Below, piece by piece: positions 19,097 through 27,666 of a stretch of 64,000 nucleotides of DNA. The notes under the pieces were generated by a model that saw nothing but the letters and a program-made list of their open reading frames with translations, was not told the DNA's origin and ran no database searches. Numbering within the stretch: the first letter of the stretch is position 1; the number at the start of each line of letters is the position of its first letter. The DNA is from Pythium myriotylum. Its lineage: Eukaryota > Oomycota > Peronosporomycetes > Pythiales > Pythiaceae. The translations under genes were made by a program, and so were the position numbers. The DNA lies in contig JALJCQ010000017.1 in the NCBI GenBank assembly GCA_023091665.1, positions 1,426,001 through 1,490,000 of the forward strand, written 5' to 3'.

Positions 19097-19637
19097 ATGT
19101 GGGCAACCCGAGTGCTGCGCATGGCGGTGCGCAAGACCTCGACCGGCATCGTGGGTCTTCCGGTAAACCCCAACGCTCGCCAGGACCTCATCGCCATCTA
19201 CCAAAAAACCCTTCGCGAAGTTCAGGTGAGGAGACACCTCTCGTTGGCGTTTTGGTGGTGCAGCTGACACTGTGGCTCGGTACGACGCGAAGGCCTTGCC
19301 GGACGGAATTGCCTACCGTAACGCCGTCGAGCAGATCACCAGCTATCGGCTGAAGGTGGTGCAAGAGAATGAAGATGTGTGTAGCTAATTGTTTTCGTCC
19401 ATTTTGTCCACAACCTTCCGGCTGACTCATGGTTGTGATTGGCAGGAGGATGTCATTGAGAAGACCATCAACTGCGGTCAGTTGGAAGAGCTCATTGAGC
19501 AGGCAGAAGATGAGCTCAGTATTTTCCCTGTCTACCTTGGTATGCCTGTTTCCTGTGTCCTATTTCGTGGCAGCTCCAACTGATCCTTTTCATTGCAAGA
19601 GCACAAGCTGTGGGAACCTCCGGTCAAGTCGGCTTAG
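19097..19637 (+). CDS. NDUFA5: Complex I subunit NDUFA5 (B13)
   Basis: NDUFA5 sits in the peripheral arm of complex I. Exons encode VRKTSTGIVGLPVNPNARQD with LIAIYQKTLREVQ; then, after a 67-base intron, ALPDGIAYRNAVEQITSYRL and KVVQEN; then EEDVIEKTINCGQLEELIEQ and AEDELSIFPVYLE; and a last exon HKLWEPPVKSA, matching the family's W-KLWEP ending. All junctions keep frame. I choose the ATG beginning MWATRVLRM because plant homologues carry a similar short hydrophobic lead, and an ATTGG box sits 65 bases upstream; the ATG at 19121 is an alternative. At about 120 residues it matches the animal length. Convergent with SAS10. Confidence 0.88.
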
Positions 19638-19775
19638 GTACATATCCCGGCTTCGTCGAGGGAGCTCATCCATTCGAGTTCGTTTCATCGCGCTGTCCTT
19701 TGCAATACAACAAACAAATCCATCGTCATTCTTATTGCAGTTGTGTAATGTATGAATTGATGGAACCAAACATCT

Positions 19776-21359
19776 CTAGCTTCTGATCTTACGACTACGT
19801 GTAAGATTGGACTTGATACCAGTTGTTTCGCCTCCGTATCTCCCTGCTTCGCCGACACGGACATCGCGTACCTGACCTTTCCGGCGAATGACGGCTTTCC
19901 TGTATTGCAAGCGCTTCTTGACACGTGGATTGCGGTTGATCTTGCTCTTGTGGGCTTTGAGACCCTTGTTCTTGATAATTTCATATGACGCGCCACGTTT
20001 TGTCCCTTCATCAACTTCACTATCAATTTCGTCCTCGCTCGATGACAAGCCGGGCTTCTCGTGAGTGTACAACCGCTCCTTCGCTTTTCTGAACGCTTCT
20101 CTTTCCTTGAGTGTTGCCTCGTAGAACTTTTCAGCCTCCTCCTTCTCCTCCCTCGAGACGACCCTGTCGTTTGGCTTGAGTCGCTTATTCGTGCTCTCAT
20201 TAACACGCTTGGTACTAGCGGATTTTCGGTTGATAAACTTGTCTAATCCGTCATCAAGAATATCTTCTGGGAAGTCCTGCGTGAGAAGGTTATGCAGTTG
20301 CATATTCACCCCATCGTCCACTGATCGCATTCGTTCCATTTGCTTCTTCAGTGCAAGCAAATGCTGGAGGACAGGATGATCCGTCACGGTCTTGCCTTCC
20401 GCGCGAAGCAGTAGGTAGAACGAGGTATTTGCTATGTAATTCAGCATCAGATTTTGCCGAGTGACAAGATACTGAATGCCAGTGTTGAAATCCTTGGTCT
20501 TCTTTCGCACTTCCTTGAGCTTAAGTATGGCAGGCGTGATTATCTCGTTCAGCTCTTTTACAGTGTTTTCCAGCTCGGCATTGAGGCCCAGCAATTCTGG
20601 AGCAGTCCTATCAGAAACACACATGTTAGCCTCCAGTAGAGGGCACTGGTCCAAGCAGACACCGAACACCTACTGGTTAACAATCTGAAGCTTGTCCTTC
20701 TTGCTCAATTTCGAAAAATCCTTTCTCACTTGCTCAATCGCTGTCTTGTCAGATTCGTCAGCTAACATGGAGAGGTCGGCAAGCTGATCGTCAAGGAGCT
20801 CTTCGTCATCGACCGGTCGAGAATCTTCCTCATCGTCGACGCTCTCTTGATCGTCATCAATACTATCATTGTCTTCAAACCCAAAGTCTTCGTCGTCCAT
20901 CATAGTCGCCTGCTTGCGTTGAAGTTCAAGAGCCGCATTTTCTTCGTCTCTAGCTGCTTCATCGTCACCGTCAAGTTCAAACTCGGCTGTATCTGCAGAG
21001 TAGTAGGTCTTCTTCGACTTTCCCCATTTCGAGTCCATCTTGCTAATCCGCTTCTTTGTCTCTTCATCACCGAACTCATCCATGTCCGCATCTTCATCCC
21101 CATCCACAGAATCGCTGCCCTCGGCCGCTTCGCTGTCGCTTTCGCCACTTCCACCAAGCTGCATCACTTCTTCCTCGTCGCCGAACTCGGAGCCCTCAGA
21201 GCCAGCCTCTTCGCTCTCGTCATCCTCTGATGGATCGTCATAGAACTCCAGCTCTGCAGCCTTCTGTGCACGCTCGGCCTCCTTGACTTGCCGCTTCTTG
21301 TGTCGCAGCTCAGCGCCGCCGTCTCCGGTGCGTGCTGTGTGTCTCGACTTGCGTCCCAT
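19776..21359 (-). CDS. UTP3: SAS10/UTP3 small-subunit processome protein
   Basis: UTP3 (Sas10) belongs to the U3 snoRNP small-subunit processome. Exon 1 gives an acidic N-terminus and the SDSKWGK-xx-YY motif (DSKWGKSKKTYYSADTAEF). After a short intron following QIVNQ, exon 2 encodes the Sas10/Utp3/C1D domain: APELLGLNAELENTVKELNE, YLVTRQNLMLNYIANTSFYL and HPVLQHLLALKKQMER. The C-terminal Sas10 domain ends the protein: GASYEIIKNKGLKAHKSKIN, RNPRVKKRLQYRKAVIRRKG and a closing TGIKSNLTRSRKIR. The 196-base divergent region with CBP3 has an ATTGG box 68 bases from this start. Confidence 0.93.
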
Positions 21360-21426
21360 TGTCCTGTGTCGCTTCCCTCACCAAGCAATGTTGCCTCGCT
21401 TGTGACTGGCTGGTGGCCCACCCACA

Positions 21427-21504
21427 ATTGGAACAAACTCGGCACCGTCTAAATAGTGTAGACACATAGTTTTAGTCAGATATATGTGGACCACCTTATC
21501 CAAT
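21427..21504. promoter_or_regulatory. Paired CCAAT boxes between SAS10 and CBP3-like gene
   Basis: ATTGG at 21427-21431 lies 68 bases from the SAS10 ATG, and CCAAT at 21500-21504 lies 51 bases from the CBP3 ATG, each in the orientation facing its gene. This suggests one core promoter for each direction. Function inferred from position. Confidence 0.45.
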
Positions 21505-21554
21505 GTTACTGAGTTGATCGATGACCACTGAAGTCGAACATCGTCCACAGACTC

Positions 21555-22556
21555 ATGGTGCCTGCGAGACTCGTGGCCACGCGACTACGCGCGCCCATAA
21601 CTAGGGCTCCTAGACACTTTGTTGCCTCGCGCCACTCCAGCGCAGCTTATCTCCTCGTGCGGAATGCGTCATCCCCATCTCATTCGAAGAACCAGCGTCT
21701 GCAAAAGTTCGAGTGGGCCAAGACTGACATGCCGCCTCCGTCTCCTGGTCGAGGTATAATCGGGCGGTCAGCCAACTTCGATGTTACGCAGAGACAAGAG
21801 CAATATCAGCGCTGGTCTTGGCTTTTCAAACTCCTCGGTTACATGAACGAGGACGATCGCTTGTTCACAGACTCAAACCGTGTATTTCAAAGCTGCGTTA
21901 ACCAGACTGGAATCAGAGACTTCTACCGCGCGCTACAACTTGCTCCTACGTTTCGAGGGCAGCAGGCACTACTTGTGGCTCACGTGTGGATGGTACATCG
22001 CCGCTTGGCCTGTGAAGGTGAGCAAGGAAAGGTGATGCAAGAACTGATGTTCGATCGCTTGTGGGAAGAAACGGTTGTTCGGATTCGGTACATGAATGTG
22101 TCTGAGCTCACTGTGAACAAGCACCTTGCCGAAGTTCAACAAGTTTGTTTCAACGCGTGTATTGCTTACGATAAAGGCATCAAGGACAGTAGTCACTCGG
22201 CTTTGCAAGCTGCTGTCGCGAAGCACTTGCTGGATGACGAGACTCCCCCAAAGCAACGCATTGCTGCCAAATTGGCCGAGTATATGCGACGTGAAATCAA
22301 GAATTTGGGCATGGTTGACGCGAAGTACATCATGCAAGGCACCATTCCGTGGGGGCCTCCAGTGGAGCCTTCTTCGAACACGCCACCTCTCGACCATGAC
22401 GAAGATTACACCCTCATTGGCGAGAAGGTTGGCAACTGGCGTACCTCTTTGGATAATCGTGGGAAGCTCTATTACTGGAATCTCTCGACGCGCTATTCGG
22501 TGTGGGACCGTCCGACTGGCGAAGATCTCAACAAAGGCATTGAACTGAAGCAGTGA
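21555..22556 (+). CDS. UQCC1: Ubiquinol-cytochrome c chaperone (CBP3/UQCC1) with C-terminal WW domain
   Basis: CBP3/UQCC1 assists translation and assembly of cytochrome b in complex III. The single exon gives 333 residues: an arginine-rich presequence (MVPARLVATRLRAPITRAPR), then a helical domain with QRWSWLFKLLGYMNEDDRL, FYRALQLAPTFRGQQALLVA, HVWMVHRRLACEGEQG and FDRLWEETVVRIRYMNVSEL, typical of the Ubiq_cyt_C_chap fold. Near residues 285-315 lies a WW domain, GNWRTSLDNRGKLYYWNLST followed by RYSVWDRP, with both tryptophans, the aromatic pair and the closing proline. WW domains are not part of CBP3 in yeast or animals. It is divergent from SAS10 and convergent with CMC2. Confidence 0.85.
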   Translation: MVPARLVATRLRAPITRAPRHFVASRHSSAAYLLVRNASSPSHSKNQRLQKFEWAKTDMPPPSPGRGIIGRSANFDVTQRQEQYQRWSWLFKLLGYMNEDDRLFTDSNRVFQSCVNQTGIRDFYRALQLAPTFRGQQALLVAHVWMVHRRLACEGEQGKVMQELMFDRLWEETVVRIRYMNVSELTVNKHLAEVQQVCFNACIAYDKGIKDSSHSALQAAVAKHLLDDETPPKQRIAAKLAEYMRREIKNLGMVDAKYIMQGTIPWGPPVEPSSNTPPLDHDEDYTLIGEKVGNWRTSLDNRGKLYYWNLSTRYSVWDRPTGEDLNKGIELKQ

Positions 22557-22666
22557 TGTAAATGTCTTAGAACGAAGAGAACGAGGCCATCGATGACAAA
22601 TATCTCAGGAAGGGCTCCCTTAAACATGCATTGCGTTCTTTCCTCTAGTTGGTAGACCAGTTTTGT

Positions 22667-22987
22667 TTACAGATCTTGCGCTTCACTCGCACGGCGTTCA
22701 CGGTGCTCCTTCATCTTCTGGCGCACATACGCGTCCGACGCTCGCGCGCGCTTCAGGTTTTCAGTGCGTACGCGGATTTTCTCATCGCGAAAGCACTTGT
22801 CGAGTGCATTCTTCGCTTCATTGCACGCCCCAAAGAATTTGGTCGTCGGATTCTCTTCGTGGCATGCGTTCAATGCCGCGATAACCTGCGACCAACTTTA
22901 GCCTAAAACGGAAAGGATTTCGGTTCGCTGTCACGGCACACGTACGTGTTGACAGTCGGGGTGCTCGCGCTCAAGCGAAGGATGCAT
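22667..22987 (-). CDS. CMC2: CMC2-like twin Cx9C mitochondrial protein
   Basis: CMC2 is a small intermembrane-space protein needed for cytochrome c oxidase biogenesis. Exon 1 encodes MHPSLEREHPDCQH and a GT-AG intron joins it to VIAALNACHEENPTTKFFGA and CNEAKNALDKCFRDEKI. This makes two Cx9C pairs, as in the human MHP-L---H---C...L..CH...NxxxKFFGYCN..D..L..CL pattern. The basic helical tail ends RRASEAQDL. At about 85 residues it matches the family. The ATG is directly followed by HPSLE, as in homologues. It is divergent from TIM13, another MIA40-type substrate, with 168 bases between starts. Confidence 0.9.
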
Positions 22988-23124
22988 GGTCTGCTGGACG
23001 AGTGTTGTTGTGCGGACCGCGATCGAAGTCGCAAGTTGATGACTACCTGGTAGTACTCTTCCACCAAACTTATGTTGCGCGAATGTTGTTCGGTGCTGCC
23101 CATTCGGGTTGCCGCTGACTGGTG

Positions 23125-23129
23125 ATTGG
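23125..23129. promoter_or_regulatory. CCAAT box between CMC2 and TIM13
   Basis: ATTGG lies 27 bases before the TIM13 ATG in the short region shared by the two intermembrane-space protein genes. Function inferred from position. Confidence 0.35.
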
Positions 23130-23155
23130 AATTCCGAGTCCAAAGCAGACGCACC

Positions 23156-23546
23156 ATGGATCAGGCAGCGAACCTCACGCCAGCGCAGAAGAATGAGCTC
23201 ATCATGCGTGTGCGTATGCAGGCCAAACAGCTAGTGCAAGATCCACTGGGGTACTCACATCAGTGCGCTTTGACTAGGTGCGCTCTGAGGTCCAAGCCCA
23301 GGCGCTCCAAGAGTTAACCCAGAACTTGCAGGAGAAGTGCTTTGACAAGTGCATTACGAACGCCAAGGGCAAGCTCGACGGCAAGCAGCAGAATTGCCTT
23401 GCCCTTTGTATCAACCGGTACATCGATACCATGAAGGTCGTCTCTGAAGCCATGGTTGAGCGTGGACCGCAGGTCTGTGCAGTCTCGATTGAGTTCACAC
23501 AATTTGGAATGGCCACTCAAAACCTTTATTTTTGTCGCAGCACTAA
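23156..23546 (+). CDS. TIM13: TIM13-like small TIM chaperone
   Basis: Small TIM proteins form hexameric chaperones in the mitochondrial intermembrane space. Exon 1 reads MDQAANLTPAQKNELIMR; splicing gives VRSEVQAQALQELTQNLQEK and CFDKCITNAKGKLDGKQQN followed by CLALC, the twin Cx3C motif, then INRYIDTMKVVSEAM. VRSEVQAQALQEL resembles the TIM13 VR-E---A-AQELL helix. A second intron begins after ERGPQ; the last exon would add one histidine codon and a taa. If that intron stays in, the frame reads 31 further residues. The product is about 80 residues, as usual. Confidence 0.88.
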
Positions 23547-23954
23547 GCCTTTGTGCGCAACTCAATGACGTTCAGTCTTATGGTGGACTCTTTGACGTGA
23601 GACTGAGCGCAGCGCAGAAGCAAGCTAGAGGTGCTGAAGTTCGAACCGGTTCAAAGGACAGTCGTGACAGGAGGAGCAAAATAAACATATCATGATCCGC
23701 GACAAAAATCCGACACTGGCAGTTTGCCTCTTCATGATCGTACAGGGCAATTCAATTCTACAATTCTACAAAACAGTGGTAGAGAAAACGCAACGACATC
23801 CTTAACGAGAACAGGTTCGATTGAAACCGAGGCCAGTACTCGAAATCGCTGCTCGCATCTAACACGAAGCCAAGCTAACAGCTAAGCTGTATCCTCGAAA
23901 CGGGCTTTTGGCACGTCAGTGGTACAAAACTCGAGATCGCGGAGGTCGTAAAGC
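23547..23954. other. Convergent intergenic region, TIM13 to RPS21
   Basis: I see no gene, RNA or repeat here beyond a short direct repeat (caattcta/caattcta near 23751). It presumably holds the two 3' untranslated regions. Confidence 0.4.
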
Positions 23955-24269
23955 TTAGTTGGCAGCGTTCTTGGCGTCGGCGTTGCGGACGAGCTCCGTG
24001 AGCGCAAGGTCACCTTCACCCTTTCCGCGGATGTAGCCGGCAAGCGCGTAGTTGTCGTTCTCGCCGGTGTACACACCGTTGGCGTTCACGCGGCCGATGG
24101 CGATCTGCACCGAGGCGTGGTCCTTCGCCGCAATGATGCGGTTGGTCCACGAGCTGACAAACAAGCGCACAAAACGTCAACAGTGCCTATGCACTCCAGC
24201 CATCTGTATTCTCGCTTACCACTTGCGCGGGATGTAGATATCGATCGACTGGCCGGCCTCGTTCTGCAT
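23955..24269 (-). CDS. RPS21: Small-subunit ribosomal protein eS21
   Basis: eS21 is a small 40S protein. Exon 1 encodes MQNEAGQSIDIYIPRKW, matching the family's MQN-xGE--DLYVPRK. Exon 2 encodes SWTNRIIAAKDHASVQIAIG, then RVNANGVYTGENDNYALAGY and IRGKGEGDLALTELVRNAD. The codon use is biased as in RPS19. About 86 residues, normal. The donor follows the tryptophan codon. A CCAAT box at 24336-24340 is 67 bases upstream of the ATG, in the region shared with divergent prefoldin 2. Confidence 0.93.
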
Positions 24270-24335
24270 GATGTCTAGAGCTGCGTTGATTTCTCAATGA
24301 GCAGAGGCGTAATTGAAGCCCTCTTCCGGAAACAA

Positions 24336-24340
24336 CCAAT
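24336..24340. promoter_or_regulatory. CCAAT box between RPS21 and prefoldin 2
   Basis: CCAAT lies 67 bases from the RPS21 start codon and 138 from that of prefoldin 2. Function inferred from position. Confidence 0.4.
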
Positions 24341-24477
24341 GGCCCTGGTTGTACGTTACCGGTCGAGGTGTCCCGAATTAGATGAGCACAAGATATCCAA
24401 AAAAGGGACTAACATATATTCGTTCTCGATGGAACATTGAGCAGATCCGTCCACTCGAGATCAATAGCGTTGCAATT

Positions 24478-24877
24478 ATGGCGGAGGAGCAGCTTTCTGA
24501 CCAGCAGATCATCACGATGTACAAGGCCATGCGTGCTGAGGTTCGGCAGCTCTCGGAGAAGATCGGGGAGCTGGAGGTGGAGTCCGCTGAGCACGTCCGC
24601 GTCATCGCGACGCTCAAAGACCTACCGCCGACGCGCAAGGCGTACCGAATGGTCGGGGGAGTTCTGGTTGAGCGCACCGTTCAGGAAGTGCTTCCAGCGG
24701 TCACAGCAAACCATGAAGGCATCCAGCAGGTCCTCGCACAGCTGAACGAACAGATCAAGTCGAAGGAGGCGAGCGCAAATGCCTGGCAGGTAAATGTGAT
24801 TTGAACGCTTTGGTGGGTATGCACACGTTGACCTATCCATTGCAAAGACCAAGTACAACATCCAGGTGCAGCAATAA
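24478..24877 (+). CDS. PFDN2: Prefoldin subunit 2
   Basis: Prefoldin 2 is a beta-type subunit of the hexameric chaperone that passes actin and tubulin to the CCT chaperonin. The frame has two long coiled-coil helices around the beta hairpin: QQIITMYKAMRAEVRQLSEK, EVESAEHVRVIATLKDLPPT, RKAYRMVGGVLVERTVQEVL and VTANHEGIQQVLAQLNEQIK. The central R-x-x-R-M-V-GGVLVE motif is diagnostic. The first exon would stop soon after NAWQ; a 63-base intron joins it to TKYNIQVQQ, matching the W-x-KYxI end of the family. The ATG at MAEEQLSDQQ is preferred over an upstream in-frame one. Confidence 0.93.
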
Positions 24878-25003
24878 TCCTTTTTGTCTTCGCCTCCTAG
24901 TAGGAAATATACTATGCACGAGTGCAAGATCTTTTGGGTTACGGTTGCAATCGAATGAAAAATACGATTTTTGTGGACAAATTCGATCTCAACTGAACAT
25001 TCT

Positions 25004-26149
25004 TCAAGACTTGTCGATATGCTCGGTAGAGCGATTGCCGTTCGAGGTATCGGTCAACGTATGAAGCAGTTTTGTCTATCCACGGATATACTAGAAGCAT
25101 CAGTTTCAAGCGCCAACGTAACACAACTCATCACCATTTCTTACCTGAAGAGAGACATTGATTGCCTTCACTTGATCATACTTCTCTTGAAGCAGTTTGA
25201 TTTTGTTGTCTGAAATAACCTCGTGACGTTCTAGCATCGCTCTTAAGCTCAGAATAGTTTGGTCCTGGCAAAAGACACACAGATCCTCAGACTAAACACT
25301 GAAATGTTGAAAATACGACAAACCTTTTGCTTGCACGATTTCTCCAACTCAGCTATACGGTCCTGGTTAAAGTCCAACCTATCTATTGCCTCATCCTGGT
25401 CTTGGCCGTCAATTAGGATAGGCATCTTGACATCGGCATTTGACCGACCACACGCTCGCGCGTAGGGGCTCGAAAAATCACCATGCCGTAGCCGCTCATT
25501 TTCCTTAAGAACTTCTTCGAGCTTGTGTTGCAGCGAAGCCATTATGCCGTCTTGTACCTCTTGGTGTCTTTGTACAGCGGCAGCCAACTGGGCATTCTGT
25601 GAACTCTCCCACACCATAAGACGCTGCAAGCTGTCAGTACTGCACGGCCAAACAAAATAAGCTCGCCACGAACCTGGCAAAGAAGTGCGTTTTCAGCTTG
25701 AAGATCACGGAGCTGATGTAAATTAGACTGAGCGTCACGAAGCTGACCTTCGAGCTCCAAGATCTGGACCGCTTGAAGGTCATTCTCCCGTTGCAGCTTG
25801 GCATACCGTTCCTCCATCGCTGTGTGGGCTTCTTGGAGTTCAATATTGAGCTCACTGAGCAGCTTTCGATCATGCGCATACTTTGAAATTCGTAGCTGTA
25901 CAGTAATGCGGGCTTAGTCAATCCAACCGCCCACCGTCAGGACTCTTGACTCACTTGCAGCTCGTGTTCCCACTTGCTCTGCTCTAGCTTGAAGGCGTGA
26001 ATCTGCGCGCGCTGTGCCTCAATGCGCTTGAGTAAAGATGCCGAGAGCTCTTTCTCAGCTTTCGCCTCGCGATCGGTCCACCACCGCCGCGCCTCCGCAT
26101 GGGCAAGTTGCTGTCCATGCTGCTGCTCGCCGGCCATGATTCTGTGCAT
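25004..26149 (-). CDS. Multi-exon coiled-coil protein, unrecognised
   Basis: About six short exons join into a protein that is almost wholly coiled coil. The N-terminus has MAGEQQHGQQLAHAEARRWW and KELSASLLKRIEAQRAQIHA; then come LRISKYAHDRKLLSELNIEL, AVQILELEGQLRDAQSNLHQ, AAAVQRHQEVQDGIMASLQH with KLEEVLKENERLR, DRIAELEKSCKQK and TILSLRAMLERHEVISDNK. The last exon reads TKLLHTLTDTSNGNRSTEH before the stop. I do not recognise a family; proteins of this kind are often cytoskeletal, centrosomal or Golgi tethers, which is only a guess here. It is divergent from the acyl carrier protein gene. Exon edges are supported by GT-AG ends but are not verified by homology. Confidence 0.55.
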
Positions 26150-26314
26150 GCGGCCCTTGCGAATTCAACTTGATTCGGGACACAACCATTCCCGAACAAT
26201 CCCTTGTTGGAGTGGTAGTTCTGGTGGTTCACTGAGGTTTTGAGGTTTTGGATCTGGGCGTGAGGCTCGCAGCGTGTGGTGCGAATTCGATCAAAGGCCA
26301 TTCGCTGCTGCACC

Positions 26315-26668
26315 ATGAACCGCATCGTCGCTGCCCTCCGCCCCGCCGCCCGCGTCGCCCTCGCGCGCCCTGCCTTCGCGGCGGCGCCCGTGCGATTCTT
26401 CAGCGCCGCGCAGACTTTCCTCGACCGACACGAAGTCACCGAGCGCGTCGTCGGCGTCATCCAGAACTTCGAGAAGGTCGACGCCAAGAAGGTCACGGAG
26501 GCTGCCAAGTTCGTCGAGGACCTCGGCCTCGACTCGCTCGATGTCGTTGAGGTCGTCATGGCGCTCGAGGAGGAGTTCACGATCGAGATCCCGGACAACG
26601 AGTCGGAGAAGCTGACGACGCTTGCCCAGGCCATCGACTACATTGCCGCCCACCCGATGGCCAAGTAA
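26315..26668 (+). CDS. NDUFAB1: Mitochondrial acyl carrier protein (NDUFAB1)
   Basis: This is the mitochondrial ACP, which carries acyl chains on a 4'-phosphopantetheine arm for lipoate synthesis and also serves as a complex I subunit and partner of LYR proteins. The N-terminus is an Arg/Ala-rich presequence (MNRIVAALRPAARVALARP, ending near VRFFSA). The carrier domain has VVGVIQNFEKVDAKKVTEAA and LGLDSLDVVEVVMALEEEF, with the modified serine in DSLD, then IEIPDNESEKLTTLAQAIDY. 117 residues, no introns. The ATG at MNRIV is preferred to an earlier in-frame start because it begins the presequence. High-GC codon use suggests strong expression. Confidence 0.95.
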   Translation: MNRIVAALRPAARVALARPAFAAAPVRFFSAAQTFLDRHEVTERVVGVIQNFEKVDAKKVTEAAKFVEDLGLDSLDVVEVVMALEEEFTIEIPDNESEKLTTLAQAIDYIAAHPMAK

Positions 26669-26989
26669 GCGTAGACGTTGGTGTCACGACCGACCCGCTC
26701 GACCGTCTTGCCACTCTTTCAAGATTTGCGCACCGGACGGGCTGTTAGTGGTGGGCGTGAAGAATGCAAATACACTATAAAGCCACTTGCATTTCGTTTC
26801 CGTGCTTGCGGAGTGTGCCGACTGTGCAAGATGATAAAAAGACACCATAATGCAAACGTATTTAGAAAAACGGATTTGGCTGTTCATGTGGGTCGGTAGA
26901 GATAAGAGCTGCAAATACGCCTCGCTATGCGACGGCAGTTGGTCGATGAGCTCTGCTACCCACGTTCACGATAAATACGTAGAGCAAGA
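26669..26989. other. Convergent intergenic region, ACP to FYV7-like
   Basis: No gene, RNA or repeat is supported. It should hold the two 3' untranslated regions. Confidence 0.4.
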
Positions 26990-27555
26990 TCAATTTCCGG
27001 CTTTCTCGTTCTGGAGCTTCGCGAGAATATCTTTAATGTGGTTGCGCACGACTGGTTGCCCTGTTGAGGTGCGCACACTCAGCTTGACGTGGCGCTTCTT
27101 CCGATCGTTAACTTTCTTCTCCTTCTCTGCCTGTCGTTTGAGCTTCTCTTCTCGGGCCTGCTCCCTCTCGGATTTCACTGCTGCCGCTTGCTTCTTTGCC
27201 TTGAAAAAAGGATCGGGTTTAATCTGCATGTGCTCCTTCTAATCGAACGCAGGCCACGTTAGCTTAGTCCCTCATGGCTCGCAACCACATCGCCACGGCT
27301 TACCTTGGTGCGCTCGTCTTCACCGTCTTTGTTTAGCTCGCTAAAGAAGCGGTCGTAGAATGACGTCGGTCCACTGGCGGCCGTGTCCTCGTTTTGCTTC
27401 TTGACTTTTTCGTATGCTCGCCTACGGACTGCCTTGTGGACGATTACCTTCTTCTTACTCTTCGCTTCAGCCTTCGTGCGGTGGGCCTTCCCTTGGATGA
27501 AGCGCTCGAGGCTGAGGCCGCTGCCTTTTCCGGCGCGGCGCGGAGGAGGTGCCAT
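26990..27555 (-). CDS. FYV7: FYV7/CCDC59-like rRNA processing protein
   Basis: FYV7-type proteins are small basic nucleolar factors in 18S rRNA maturation. Exon 1 gives MAPPPRRAGKGSGLSLERFI, KAHRTKAEAKSKKKVIVHKA and FYDRFFSELNKDGEDERTK. Exon 2 gives IKPDPFFKAKKQAAAVKSER, a long charged helix, and LSVRTSTGQPVVRNHIKDIL ending AKLQNEKAGN. The (T/S)-x-x-GQP----I--LL-K(I/L)Q end is the feature that points to FYV7/CCDC59. One intron of about 60 bases separates the exons. It follows the ribosome-biogenesis trend of this window. Assignment rests on the C-terminal motif and composition. Confidence 0.65.
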
Positions 27556-27666
27556 CTCTCTTGGGTGATTCTGCTGCCAATCACTTTGGCAGGTGGGAGA
27601 CAGCCTGTGAGAATCGATTTTTACAATTTGATAACGAATATGAACAATGTAGCCATATTGACATTA

